From: Vibrio qingdaonensis
GTDB lineage: Bacteria; Pseudomonadota; Gammaproteobacteria; Enterobacterales; Vibrionaceae
Direction: 5' to 3'
Assembly: GCF_026191675.1 (NCBI RefSeq)
Contig: NZ_JAKRRY010000006.1
Span: 62,001 to 126,000 of the forward strand
DNA: 64,000 bases
The position numbers were made by a program, and so were the translations under genes. The notes beneath the pieces were generated by a model. It saw nothing but the letters and a program-made list of their open reading frames with translations. It was not told the origin of the DNA and did no database searches. Shown one piece after another: positions 1 to 11,369 of this stretch; position 1 is the first letter of the stretch; each line of letters starts with the position of its first letter.

Positions 1-50
1 GTATAAGTACAACGTTTAATGGCATCGGTTCATATTGAAAGGAATTGAGC

Positions 51-74
51 CGCGGTGTCGTAGATAACACCGCG
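51..74. other. 8-bp perfect hairpin, possible terminator
   Basis: CGCGGTGT at 51-58 pairs with ACACCGCG at 67-74 across an 8-nt loop. It lies just downstream of the minus-strand gene at 104-304, so it could end that transcript. No T-run follows on either strand, so an intrinsic terminator is doubtful. Confidence 0.35.
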
Positions 75-103
75 TGGATAGACGATAATATTAATCAGAT
101 GAC

Positions 104-304
104 TTAGTGTAGTGGCGCGGCATTCTTTTCGCTAAACTTACCGAAGTACTGCTCTAATATTTCAGGCGTCAATTTACCTTCCGCTTCTAATTGTTTTAGC
201 TTTTGTGCAATTTCACGTTGCTCTTCAATTGAAGGTAGAGAGACTTCTGGCTCACCTTCTGTCTGAGTAGACATCGCCTCTAACTCTTTCTCAAAATCAC
301 TCAT
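104..304 (-). CDS. small hypothetical protein, 66 aa
   Basis: This is a short, highly charged soluble protein with no membrane segment and no signal peptide. It is rich in Glu, Lys and Gln, and the stretch around residues 25-50 looks helical. An AGGAAAGG purine run lies 9 nt upstream of the ATG, which supports translation. I do not recognise a family. It is transcribed away from the Bat operon and stands alone at the window edge. Confidence 0.6.
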   Translation of the reverse strand: MSDFEKELEAMSTQTEGEPEVSLPSIEEQREIAQKLKQLEAEGKLTPEILEQYFGKFSEKNAAPLH

Positions 305-797
305 AACCGATTACCTTTCCTAATTATACCAATATAAAGTTTCATCAATACGATGTTTAAAATTTTGACTAGTTTACTGGTTTTGTAATAACGAGGCTAG
401 CGACAAGTCTACGTCGCCCCTTTACGCTAACCAGTAAGTACCAAAAGTGTCCGAAAATGGCGACTGCTGTCATGAACGCTTCGCACAAAACGCGCGCATA
501 AAACGTACTACTTACGCCAGCAATTCGTACATACTTCACCCAAACGTCAACCTATTATGGCTGATGCATATTCTCTGCTATAGATTCATTCAAAGGGGAT
601 TGAACAATCCTCTCTAACGCCCTACATTATCGGGTATCGCAAATTCGACAAACGTCATAACTAGCTTGACAAAACAATGACATAACAGATGGAACTTTGT
701 GAACCGTAGCGCCTCTACTTAATACGTCTAGATGATTTATATATAAGCCCGTTATGTCATTTGTCGTGGCTAGCTATCGATAAGAAGGAAATAATAC
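305..797. other. intergenic region upstream of the MoxR/Bat operon
   Basis: No convincing ORF is present. It contains an inverted pair TTACTGGTT (374-382) / AACCAGTAA (429-437). Closer to moxR it contains a perfect 11-bp inverted pair, AATGACATAAC (676-686) / GTTATGTCATT (751-761). A TTGACA at 666-671 has no good -10 at 16-18 bp, so I do not call a promoter. The region presumably holds the operon promoter. Confidence 0.5.
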
Positions 798-1754
798 ATG
801 CCTATGCAAGCCTTTCAACAACTCCAAAGTTACCTCGAGTCCCAAGTCATCGGCCAAGAAGCGTTGGTAAAACAATTGCTCATTGCCCTACTCGCCGACG
901 GGCATATTCTTGTTGAAGGACCACCAGGACTCGCAAAAACAAGGGCAGCAAAAGCGCTAGCTGATTGTATTGAAGGCAGCTTTCATCGTATCCAATTTAC
1001 ACCAGACTTACTGCCATCCGACCTAACTGGAACTGACATCTATCGACCAGAAAGTGGCGAGTTCGAATTTAAAGCGGGCCCTATTTTCCATTCCTTACTG
1101 CTTGCGGATGAAGTCAACCGAGCACCTGCAAAAGTACAAGCTGCCATGCTTGAAGCAATGGCCGAGAAACAGATCAGTGTCGGGCAAACCACTTACCCAT
1201 TACCAGAACTCTTTTTAGTCATGGCGACACAAAACCCAATTGAACAAGAAGGCACTTATCCTCTGCCAGAGGCACAGTTAGACCGTTTTCTAATGCATCT
1301 TGATGTCGATTACCCAGATGCAGAGAGCGAGTTAGCCATCCTCAAGCTCAATCGTGGCGAGGCACTTGGACATACCGTGCAACCACAACAAGCCATTTCA
1401 CAATCGGATATTTTCAAGGCTCGCCAGCAAGTTCTCTCTATTCATATGGCAGACACTATTGAACGCTATATCGTTCGACTGATTATCGCGACTCGTCAGC
1501 CCGCTCAATACAGCGACAAATTAGCAAAATGGCTAGAAATGGGCGTGAGCCCACGAGCCACAATCGCATTAGATAGAGCAAGCCGTGCCCATGCTTGGTT
1601 AGCCGGGCGAGACTTCGTTAGCCCAGAAGATGTGCATGCCGTTATTTACCCTGTGCTGCGCCATCGCTTACTGCTCAGCTATCACGCACAAGCAGAAGGG
1701 ATCACCGGCAATGATGTGGTGGACGAGCTTCTTAGCACTGTTACTTCTGCGTAA
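798..1754 (+). CDS. MoxR-family AAA+ ATPase
   Basis: This is a cytoplasmic MoxR-class AAA+ chaperone-like ATPase of 318 aa, the usual family size. Walker A (GPPGLAKT) is at residues 41-48 and Walker B (LLLADE) near 98-104, followed by the ATQNP sensor-1 segment typical of MoxR. It opens a tightly packed run with DUF58, DUF4381, two VWA proteins and BatD, the standard MoxR/Bat organisation. MoxR ATPases are thought to work with VWA partners in maturation or stress tolerance; the substrate here cannot be read from sequence. An AAGG lies 9 nt before the chosen ATG. Confidence 0.93.
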   Translation: MPMQAFQQLQSYLESQVIGQEALVKQLLIALLADGHILVEGPPGLAKTRAAKALADCIEGSFHRIQFTPDLLPSDLTGTDIYRPESGEFEFKAGPIFHSLLLADEVNRAPAKVQAAMLEAMAEKQISVGQTTYPLPELFLVMATQNPIEQEGTYPLPEAQLDRFLMHLDVDYPDAESELAILKLNRGEALGHTVQPQQAISQSDIFKARQQVLSIHMADTIERYIVRLIIATRQPAQYSDKLAKWLEMGVSPRATIALDRASRAHAWLAGRDFVSPEDVHAVIYPVLRHRLLLSYHAQAEGITGNDVVDELLSTVTSA

Positions 1755-1778
1755 CGAACATTTAGGCGGTATGCAGTT

Positions 1779-2789
1779 ATGTTTTTTCGACGTCAATCTA
1801 ACCAAGTAAGTCCTTTACAGCAAGCGATTGAGCAAGGGCACTTACCTACCTGTAACGGTGTTAGCCTAACCGTAGACGAACTTGCCTTTTACCAAACTCA
1901 TGGCAAGCGATGGCAACCACCGGCAAAAAGTTTATGGTCACAGCTTAACGGCGCACATTTAAGCCCCCGCAAAGGACGTGGTATGACTTTTTCTGAAGTC
2001 CGTCAATATCAAGCAGGCGATGATGTGAGGCAAATAGACTGGCGGGTTACAGCGCGCACAGGCAAGGTTCACACCAAACTGTTTTCCGAAGAACGAGAGC
2101 GACCCGTTGTCTTGTTTCTTGATCTCACACCGAGTCTATTCAGTGGCACCAAACTGCTCCTTAAATCTGTTCAGCTGTGCCATTTAGCTAGCCTTTTGTG
2201 TTGGGTAGCGGTGGCCAATAAAGACCGTGTCGGGGCGGTGATTCGTACTCAAAATCGGCTTATTGAGTTACGACCTTCTGCATCAAAAGGCGCGGTTTAC
2301 CAACTTCTTAACGCTATCGTTTCTGCGCACAACCACCAGCTAGAGCCTAATACGAGCATGTCTGCTGAGCAGCACCTCACCTTCGCGCAGCAAAAGCCAA
2401 GCGAAGTAAAAACGCAGGCGTTTGATGCGCTAAGCAATCTTTGCAGAAAAGGGAGTGAGGTTGTGCTTATCAGTGATTTCTCTACCGCGACAACCCAGGA
2501 TTTTGACACCGTTAAACGCCTTTCTCAGCACAATCGAGTGCGAGCGATTCAAATATATGATCCACTCGAAATAGCCGAGTGCAACGGCAAAGGGCTACAA
2601 CGCGTTCAAGGTAAAGCCGATGAAATGACACTAAACATGAGTAGCGATCGCACTCGTTCTGCTATCAAACAAGCGTATCTCAACCATCACAGCCGCCTGC
2701 AATATGAGCTCGCATCGTTTGGGATACATTTATCGCAAATTTCCAGTGGTGCGCCACTCCTTCAACAAATTTTAGAACGCCAATCATGA
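1779..2789 (+). CDS. DUF58 domain protein of the Bat operon
   Basis: This 336-aa protein carries the DUF58 hallmark: a basic region then G-x-G-M-x-F-S-E-V-R-x-Y-x-x-G-D-D-V-R-x-I-D-W-R at about residues 66-90. A degenerate von Willebrand A-like fold follows (VVLFLDLTPSLF near 110). No transmembrane helix is evident. It begins 24 bp after moxR and overlaps the next gene by 4 bp, indicating translational coupling. DUF58 proteins always accompany MoxR; the biochemical role is unknown, probably a scaffold for the VWA partners. Confidence 0.9.
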   Translation: MFFRRQSNQVSPLQQAIEQGHLPTCNGVSLTVDELAFYQTHGKRWQPPAKSLWSQLNGAHLSPRKGRGMTFSEVRQYQAGDDVRQIDWRVTARTGKVHTKLFSEERERPVVLFLDLTPSLFSGTKLLLKSVQLCHLASLLCWVAVANKDRVGAVIRTQNRLIELRPSASKGAVYQLLNAIVSAHNHQLEPNTSMSAEQHLTFAQQKPSEVKTQAFDALSNLCRKGSEVVLISDFSTATTQDFDTVKRLSQHNRVRAIQIYDPLEIAECNGKGLQRVQGKADEMTLNMSSDRTRSAIKQAYLNHHSRLQYELASFGIHLSQISSGAPLLQQILERQS

Positions 2790-3415
2790 CCCAAGAAACT
2801 ATATCGCACCCATTAGAATTAAGCTCCCTTACCCTACCAACGGCGCCATCATGGTGGCCACTTGGGCCGGGATGGTGGATATCAGCATTAGCTCTCGCTT
2901 TCATTATCGTCTGTTCGATATTTTGGTACAGACGCAACAAGCAGAAAACGCGAGCCAAACGTGCAGCACTTAATTTATTTAAGATAGAGCGCCACACTTT
3001 AACCCCATCTTCCGCTATAGAAGTCGTCCGACAAGCGGCGCTGAGTTACTACCCAAGGCAAGATATTGCGAAGTTAAGTGGGCAAAGTTGGTATCAATTT
3101 TTAGATTCACAACTGGCGGAGAATGTCTTTTCTCCCAATCAAGCACTGTGGAATCAGGCGCTTTACTGCTCGCAACGTGCTTATAATTCCCAACATACTT
3201 ATAATTCTCAATATGCTTATAGCTCTCCTCGCGCTCAAATGCTCAATGGCGCCGCCCAGACTGATATCAACGAGCAAGTTCAACAGGACAGTAACGCCCT
3301 ACCGACGGTCTCGCATCCTAGCTTGGAAGGCCATACTTTAATCGCAGATTGTGAGCGTTGGATTCAACAAGCACTGCCGCCAAAACGGAAGTATCGCAAT
3401 TGGAATAGGGGGTAG
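2786..3415 (+). CDS. DUF4381 domain membrane protein of the Bat operon
   Basis: This is a 209-aa protein with one clear transmembrane helix at about residues 30-47, preceded by the L-P-x-x-P-x-W-W-P-L-x-P-G-W-W segment typical of DUF4381. The cytoplasmic tail is basic. It overlaps the DUF58 gene by 4 bp and ends 2 bp before the VWA gene. Residues around 131-149 show a recent-looking tandem expansion (Ala/Thr-Tyr-Asn-Ser-Gln units) encoded by three 18-bp repeats at 3179-3232. Role inferred from context only: assembly of the MoxR/VWA membrane complex. Confidence 0.85.
   Translation: MTQETISHPLELSSLTLPTAPSWWPLGPGWWISALALAFIIVCSIFWYRRNKQKTRAKRAALNLFKIERHTLTPSSAIEVVRQAALSYYPRQDIAKLSGQSWYQFLDSQLAENVFSPNQALWNQALYCSQRAYNSQHTYNSQYAYSSPRAQMLNGAAQTDINEQVQQDSNALPTVSHPSLEGHTLIADCERWIQQALPPKRKYRNWNRG
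3179..3232 (+). repeat. three 18-bp tandem repeats inside the DUF4381 gene
   Basis: Units lie at 3179-3196, 3197-3214 and 3215-3232, each beginning (G/A)CTTATA. The first two differ at only three positions; the third is more diverged. The unit is a multiple of three, so copy-number change would keep the reading frame. Confidence 0.8.
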
Positions 3416-3417
3416 TC

Positions 3418-4375
3418 ATGTCACTGTCATTTGAATGGTGGTGGATGTTTTTTCTTGCTCCGTTGCCCTATGTTGCTCATCGAATATTGACGCCGAATAT
3501 CGCTTCCACCCGCGTCATCCTTCCGCATTTGACTGCACTTCCAGAGCAGGCTAATCGGATGGAAACTGTCAGTAAAGTTTTGGCAATTAGCGCATGGTTA
3601 CTGCTCGTAATCGCCAGCGCTCGGCCTGTTTGGTTTGGAGAACCCATTGAGATCCAGCCCAAACATCGAGACATGATGTTGGTTATCGATCTTTCTTACT
3701 CAATGAGTAAAGAAGACATGGCTTATCAAGGTGAATACATAGACCGACTTACGACGGTAAAACACGTCGTCTCTGACTTTGTCGATAAGCGCAAAGGGGA
3801 TCGTATTGGGTTGGTTTATTTTGCTGACCATGCCTACCTGCAAACACCGCTAACGTTTGATAAAGAAACCATTAAGCGTCAACTGGATCAGACTGTATTG
3901 AAGTTAATCGGTACACAAACCGCAATTGGCGAAGGGATAGGGCTGGCGACAAAAACCTTTATCGACGGTAATGCTCCGCAACGTGTGATGATCTTACTCA
4001 GCGACGGCAGTAACAACGCTGGCGTTATCGACCCCATTAAAGCAGCGGAAATTGCACAAAAATACCAGACAACGATCTACACCATCGGTGTTGGTGCCGG
4101 TGAAATGCAGGTGAAAGACTTTTTCATGACTCGAACGGTAAATACCGCCGAAGATTTAGATGAAGAAACGCTAACTCAAATCGCGACCATGACTGGCGGC
4201 GAGTATTTTCGAGCCAGAAACGCACAAGATCTTAGCAAAATTTACGACACGATTAACGCACTGCAACCGATCACTCAAGCGTCTCAAAGTTGGCGACCTC
4301 AAACCGAATGGTTTTGGTTACCGACTTTACTCGCACTGATGTTGCTGAGCGCGTTACTTTTCATTAGGAGAGACG

Positions 4376-4383
<8 letters not shown>
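3418..4383 (+). CDS. VWA-domain membrane protein, BatA-like
   Basis: This 321-aa protein has two N-terminal hydrophobic segments (about residues 7-22 and 54-69), a von Willebrand A domain and a C-terminal transmembrane helix near 298-315. The MIDAS metal site D-x-S-x-S is intact (Asp91, Ser93, Ser95) and the later LSDGS motif is present. The domain should face the periplasm. The gene overlaps the next VWA gene by 8 bp. BatA/BatB proteins are linked to oxygen or stress tolerance in other bacteria; that role is only inferred here. Confidence 0.9.
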
Positions 4384-6285
<1,902 letters not shown>

Positions 6286-6286
<1 letters not shown>

Positions 6287-7923
6287 TGAAAAACATGAAT
6301 TTGCATCCTTTGCTCCTAGGCTTATTACTCACCTTGTGTGGGCTTATCAGCTTTCCCTCTTGGGCTTTAAACGTGACCGCTAGCGTTAATAAAACCAAAG
6401 TCAGTAAAGATGAAGTCATTCAACTGCGAGTGGTCGCCGACGAAAAACTCGATGGGAATAAGGTCTCTTTTGATGCGCTGAGCGGTGACTTCTATACTGG
6501 TCGCGCCAATTTTAGTTCTTCCGTTAACATTTTAAACGGCTCGCGAACGGACAGTAGTGTGTGGACTATTGCCATTGCACCACAACGGATAGGTAAAATT
6601 GTCATTCCAAGCTTTGATGTTAATGGGGTAAAAACGGCGCCAATCACCCTGTCTGTGACGATTGATGAACAAACGCCTACCACCGACGACATGATCGAGG
6701 TCAGAACACAAATCGGCAAACAGCAGCTGTTTCCTAAAGAAAGTACCTTATTAGACGTGCGGATTATCGTTAAAGTAGACCCTCGCCTGTTACAAAACCC
6801 TGAACTAGTGCAACCTATCGCCAATGGCGTATCGTTAGACGCGATTGGAGAGCCAAAGCAATACCAAGCCGTATTAGACGGTGTCGATGTATTGATCATT
6901 GATCAACAATATCGAGTGACAGCGAAAGACGCTGGTGACTTTACTCTTCAGGCCCCAACACTCAGTGGCGGAGTACTCTATGGAAATAATCGGAGTGGGT
7001 CGACTAAAATACTCACTCTAAACCCAAAAGCACCGACACTTGCCATAACAGTGCATCCTATTCCTGAGAACTATCAAGGTATTTGGCTCCCCACTTCCAA
7101 ACTTTCAATGACACAATCTTGGCAACGTGCTGATGGCAGCCTTGTGTCGTCTAATGACACTGAAATGGCGACAGGCGATGCGCTCACTCGAACCATCACA
7201 TTAACTGCGATGGGATTGACGGCAAACCAGCTCCCTAACCTTTCGATAAAAAACCCAGACGCGTTTCGCGTCTATCCAGAAAAGCCGACCTTTACCGAAA
7301 ATAGTGATGGTTCAGTCACCATGACCACCAAACAAGTATTAATTGCCAAACAAGCCGGGAATTATGAGTTACCCAAGATCATAGTGAATTGGTGGAATAC
7401 CACCACGAACCTCGCTGACCAATCCACATCGCCCGGATTAACCGTTAGCGTGCAACAAAGCGATGAAGCCCCGATTTCATTTGCGCCACCAGATGTAGCG
7501 CCCCCTGCAGAAGTGGTCAAAGACGCTGGGCTTTGGCCATACCTCAGTGGCATTTTGGCGCTGCTTTGGCTATTTTCGACATTCATGTGGTACAGGGCAA
7601 GCAAACACGCACCACGTTCAAACGTTGAAACGCTGCAAACGGGCGACAGTCATTTGCCTATCAAGCAACGTTTAATACAAGCGATCAAAGATAACCAAGC
7701 CATTGAGGCGCAGTCTGTCTTCCATATGTGGATTAAGTCGAACCAAGGTTTGTCGGCATCAACCGTGGCACAAATTCAAGCGCAGCTTACTGAGATGAGT
7801 CGCTTATCACTCACTGGCGAATTAGAGCGCAATGAATCGAGTTCTTGGGATTCAAGCCATGTGATCGGATTAATTGAAAGTGCAAGGTTAACCAAAGAAG
7901 GCCATGAATTACCGCCGCTATAA
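6286..7923 (+). CDS. BatD-like protein
   Basis: This 545-aa protein has an N-terminal signal sequence (hydrophobic residues about 8-27, ending near SWA), a long beta-rich region of the BatD/oxygen-tolerance family, and one transmembrane helix near 413-433 followed by a cytoplasmic tail. The start overlaps the stop of the previous gene (TAATG), so it is co-translated. It is the last gene of the MoxR/DUF58/DUF4381/VWA/VWA-TPR/BatD operon. BatD is thought to join the VWA proteins in an envelope complex; no enzymatic motif is visible. Confidence 0.88.
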
Positions 7924-7993
7924 GACTATTCAATCGGATTTAGTGGATGAATAATCTCGTAAGACTTGAAATACTGGAGTACTACCCATAAAA

Positions 7994-8017
7994 AAAGCGC
8001 CCTTAGATGGGCGCTTT
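7994..8017 (-). terminator. intrinsic terminator of porin 1
   Basis: AAAGCGCCC (7994-8002) pairs with GGGCGCTTT (8009-8017) across a 6-nt loop. Read on the minus strand the hairpin is followed by a run of seven T, so it terminates the porin at 8055. It also sits between the convergent batD-like and porin genes. Confidence 0.88.
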
Positions 8018-8054
8018 AAGCAATGATTAACGCATTGTTAACATCGATGGTCAC

Positions 8055-9122
8055 TTATAGGTAGAAACGAGTACCGATGATGAATTGGTGATCTTGCTGT
8101 TTCTTGTACTTGCCTTCACCTTGGTTGTCGTAGTTGTAACCCGTGTAGGCACGTAGACGAGGTGAGATAGTGTATTCAGCTTGAACAGATGTGCCAGATT
8201 TAACGTTTAGACCTAGCTCGTCATCTTTCATCACTTCATGCTTAAGAATCAGGTTTAGACCCATGTCTAGACCGTATGCAAGAATTGAATCGAACGCTTT
8301 AGTATCTTTAAGTAGAGCGTTGTTATATGAGTTCATGTACTCGTTAGACGCGTAAGTCGCAGCTACGTAAAGACCTGCACCGAAGTTACCGTATTTACCA
8401 GAAACCAGGTGAGATTCAGCAGTGCGAGCAATGCCACGCTCTGTTAGGTTACCAGAGTTGAATGCGTAGTTTGCGTTAAAGCCTTCAATTGAGTAACCAG
8501 CAGCGATTTGTGCACGGTTTTGTGAGTGCAGCACTACATTTTTTGATGTAGAAACAACATTTTCTGAAACAGTCGATACAGTTTCCGTTACTTGGTTAGC
8601 ACCCTGCCAACCCGCGCCAAGCGTCAATGCACCAGCGGTATCAAAATCGATAGTGTTTGAGTAAGCAACCATCTTCTCAGCACGAGCTGTACCGAAGAAA
8701 CCGTGGTTGTCGTATAAGAAGTCATTTGACCAACCGATTGGCGTATCAACAACACCTGCCGCCATGTAGTAAGGCGACCACTGTGTACCAGCAGCTAGGC
8801 GGCCGTAAGTCTCGTGACCAAGACCGATGTAGCCTAGACGAGTCTTGAACGTGTTTTCAGCACCTTCAAGCATGTTCATTTGCCATTCTGCTTTGAAGTC
8901 AGCCTTGAAGCCGTTACCAAGGTCTTGGATTACTTCAATGTTTAGACGTGGAGATTTCTCTTCTACACGTGCGTCTTGACCCTTGTGCGCGCCAGTTAAA
9001 CCAACAGTTACGTGACCGCCGATGTTCATCTGCGTGCCTTCTTTGTTGTAAACTTCTAGTGCGTTTGCTTGAGTACCGATTGCAGCAGCAGTTACTGCAA
9101 GTGCTAATAGTGTTTTGTTCAT
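8055..9122 (-). CDS. general porin 1, OmpL/OmpU-like
   Basis: This is a 355-aa Gram-negative trimeric-type porin. It has a 25-residue signal peptide (M-N-K-T-L-L-A-L-A-V, cleavage after ANA), alternating amphipathic beta strands, and ends in F-Y-L, an aromatic C-terminal segment of the kind read by the BAM complex. The chosen ATG (9122) has GGAAA 6 nt upstream; an in-frame ATG four codons earlier lacks this. It is clearly paralogous to the next porin: both share the mature N-terminus, the LGNGF segment and the FLYDNHG segment. It forms a diffusion channel for small solutes. Regulation is not evident. Confidence 0.92.
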   Translation of the reverse strand: MNKTLLALAVTAAAIGTQANALEVYNKEGTQMNIGGHVTVGLTGAHKGQDARVEEKSPRLNIEVIQDLGNGFKADFKAEWQMNMLEGAENTFKTRLGYIGLGHETYGRLAAGTQWSPYYMAAGVVDTPIGWSNDFLYDNHGFFGTARAEKMVAYSNTIDFDTAGALTLGAGWQGANQVTETVSTVSENVVSTSKNVVLHSQNRAQIAAGYSIEGFNANYAFNSGNLTERGIARTAESHLVSGKYGNFGAGLYVAATYASNEYMNSYNNALLKDTKAFDSILAYGLDMGLNLILKHEVMKDDELGLNVKSGTSVQAEYTISPRLRAYTGYNYDNQGEGKYKKQQDHQFIIGTRFYL

Positions 9123-9534
9123 TACGATTTCCATATTGACGGCTTGTTATCGAGCTATATCGCCCGATAGGTGTTTAAAGTGTTTCTTTAACGAGAGAAG
9201 CTGGCAGGCCGCTCGGTGTTAAAGACGCTAAAAACGTGAACTTGAAATATGGAATTACTTTAAATTGAGAGTTCCCGAATGTGTCGTAAAACAAACTGAA
9301 ATTTTAGAGAGCCGAAAACGGGAGAATTACCCGTTTAAAAACAACATCTTAAATATAAATATTTATAAGTAGTGAGAACTTTACACCTATTCATAGTTTT
9401 TCTTTTCTTTTTCCCATTAGTTCTGTGAATCACTAGCGACTTACTACATTTAAAATAAAAATACCAGACACAAAAAAGCCGCTCACAAGGAGCGGCTTTT
9501 ATTAACCTGTTGGTGCTAAATGGTCATTTTTTCC
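9123..9534. other. intergenic region between porins 1 and 2
   Basis: This holds the promoter and leader of porin 1 and the terminator of porin 2. A perfect 7-bp hairpin AAACGGG/CCCGTTT lies at 9316-9336 about 200 bp upstream of porin 1. The last bases before the ATG (ATATGGAAAT) are identical to those before porin 2, so the translation-initiation region was duplicated along with the gene. No ORF was found. Confidence 0.6.
9476..9498 (-). terminator. intrinsic terminator of porin 2
   Basis: AAGCCGCTC (9476-9484) pairs with GAGCGGCTT (9490-9498), with a 5-nt loop and a T-run on the minus strand. It lies 37 bp downstream of the porin 2 stop. Confidence 0.88.
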
Positions 9535-10659
9535 TTATAGGAAGAAACGAACACCTGCCATCCATACGTTGTCACGAGCGTGGTCTTCTTTGAATTGACC
9601 AGTACCTTGAAGGTCGAACTCGTAACCCGCGTAAGCGCGCATGCGTGATGTTACGTCATACTCAGCTTGGATAGCTGTAGTCGAGTAAATTGTCTCACCT
9701 TGGTATCCAGCACCAAGAACTTTATCACCGTCATATTTAACTGATTCGTAGTTAATAGATAGGTTTAGGCTGTTTGAAAGACCGTACGCTAGAATTGCTT
9801 CATATGCTTTAGTATCGTCTAACTGAAGACCATTAGCTTTAGTTGCGCTAACTGTCGCGTCATAGCTATTCATGTAGTCGTTCATTGCATATACACCAGC
9901 AACATATAGACCTTTGCCGTATGTACCGTATTTAGCAGAAACTAGGTGAGAAGTTGCTTTGTCATCTAGAATTTGAGCTGTACCAGCTTTAGATGCAATG
10001 TCACCACCAGTGTAAGCATAGTTAATACCGAAACCAGCCACGTCATAACCAAGAGCTACTTGGGCACGCTGGCCTACGTGGTACTTACTCTCTTCCACTG
10101 CAGGCGTAGCATCGGCATCATTGTTATTGATGTCAGATGCACCTTGCCAGCCTAGACCTACGTTCAATGCGCCAGCATTAGCGAAATCGAATGCGTTAGA
10201 GTACGCAACCATAGATTCAGCACGGCCAGTACCTAGCGCGCCGTGGTTGTCGTATAGGAAGTCATTCGCGAAAGCGATTGGAAGATCCGCAACGCCACCA
10301 GCATTGTAGTAAGGTGCCCATTGAGTACCTACTGCAACACGACCCATCTCTTCATGGCTTACGCCGATGTAACCAAGACGAGTAGTGAAAGAGTTGTCGC
10401 CGCCGTTAAGCATGTTAAGCGCCCACTCACCTTTAGCATCAGCAGTAAAGCCGTTGCCTAGGTCTTGAGTCGCTTCAAAGTTGATACGCGGAGAAACAGA
10501 GTTTACGCCAGCTGCTTCTGATTCAGCGTCCATAACGCCTACAGAAACGTGACCGCCTACTGCGAAAGTAGAACCGTCTTTGTTATAAAGCTCAACTGCT
10601 TGTGCAGATGTACCGAATGCTGCAGCTGCCACTGCTAGTGCGATAAATTTTTTGTTCAT
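9535..10659 (-). CDS. general porin 2, OmpL/OmpU-like
   Basis: This is a 374-aa outer-membrane porin with a signal peptide (M-N-K-K-F-I-A-L-A-V, cleavage after SAQA), a beta-barrel pattern and a C-terminal R-F-F-L signature. It is a close paralogue of the porin just downstream, in the same orientation, with its own leader and terminator rather than a shared transcript. The start at 10659 is chosen for the GGAAA 6 nt upstream. The differences from porin 1 look concentrated in loop-like Asp/Asn/Thr-rich stretches, as expected for surface loops. Confidence 0.92.
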   Translation of the reverse strand: MNKKFIALAVAAAAFGTSAQAVELYNKDGSTFAVGGHVSVGVMDAESEAAGVNSVSPRINFEATQDLGNGFTADAKGEWALNMLNGGDNSFTTRLGYIGVSHEEMGRVAVGTQWAPYYNAGGVADLPIAFANDFLYDNHGALGTGRAESMVAYSNAFDFANAGALNVGLGWQGASDINNNDADATPAVEESKYHVGQRAQVALGYDVAGFGINYAYTGGDIASKAGTAQILDDKATSHLVSAKYGTYGKGLYVAGVYAMNDYMNSYDATVSATKANGLQLDDTKAYEAILAYGLSNSLNLSINYESVKYDGDKVLGAGYQGETIYSTTAIQAEYDVTSRMRAYAGYEFDLQGTGQFKEDHARDNVWMAGVRFFL

Positions 10660-11369
10660 TGGGATTTCCATATTTCAAGTTTTGTGCGCCAAACATCTAC
10701 ATAATGAATGACATAACGTACATGAAGCTGTTACGTACACAGACATAACACCTATGCATGTAACCCACTTAATGTAACGCTGGATTAACATGACGGAAAT
10801 CACTCTAACCCTAAAGTTCCCAAAGCTTTCATAAAAAGACGTAAAAGATTAAAAACAGTGTTTTCTATTTTTATTAACCATTTAAAAACAAATACTTATA
10901 ATAAATATAAAAAACATAAAACAACCTAAATAAGCCTGAATTTCACTCTCTTTTATTCTAATTGAGCTTTTACGGCGCATTACTTGACACTCTCCCACCT
11001 TTTTATTGCTGTTTTCTTGTGCGTAGTTTCAATTGTTTAACGCTCTTCGCTGTCCTTTAACCTAGTGCGAAAGCATCACTCAAACCTCGTTATATAGGTG
11101 TAAAATTCCCCATACCCGTTCAATGATCGACTGGCGTATGTGGCTCTGTATGCTCCCCAAACATGAAATTGGTTATAAAAATGCCAATGAAGTACGCAAT
11201 ATATGAGCTACAGGTCACAAAACTAGCATAAAACTTGAACTTACCCCTTTCGGATCAGGAAAGTTCCGAATGCCGTTCTATTCTTGCTTTAGTTACTGAT
11301 GTGTATGCAGGCATTGGTAAATAGCAATGGCGACATTGCAGTGGTGATACAAATTAAAGGAATATAATT
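10660..11369. other. 710-bp divergent intergenic region between porin pairs
   Basis: This very AT-rich spacer separates the minus-strand and plus-strand porin pairs and must hold two divergent promoters. It contains the 11-mer AATGACATAAC at 10707-10717, the same word that occurs as an inverted pair upstream of moxR. A TTGACA lies at 10984-10989. No ORF with a ribosome site was found. Confidence 0.5.

Noticed and set aside
666..694. TTGACA upstream of moxR as a sigma-70 promoter
   Set aside because: No acceptable -10 hexamer lies 16-18 bp downstream, so the -35 match alone is not enough.
6492..6899. 135-aa ORF antisense to the BatD-like gene
   Set aside because: Shadow frame of a conserved coding region, with no supporting signals.
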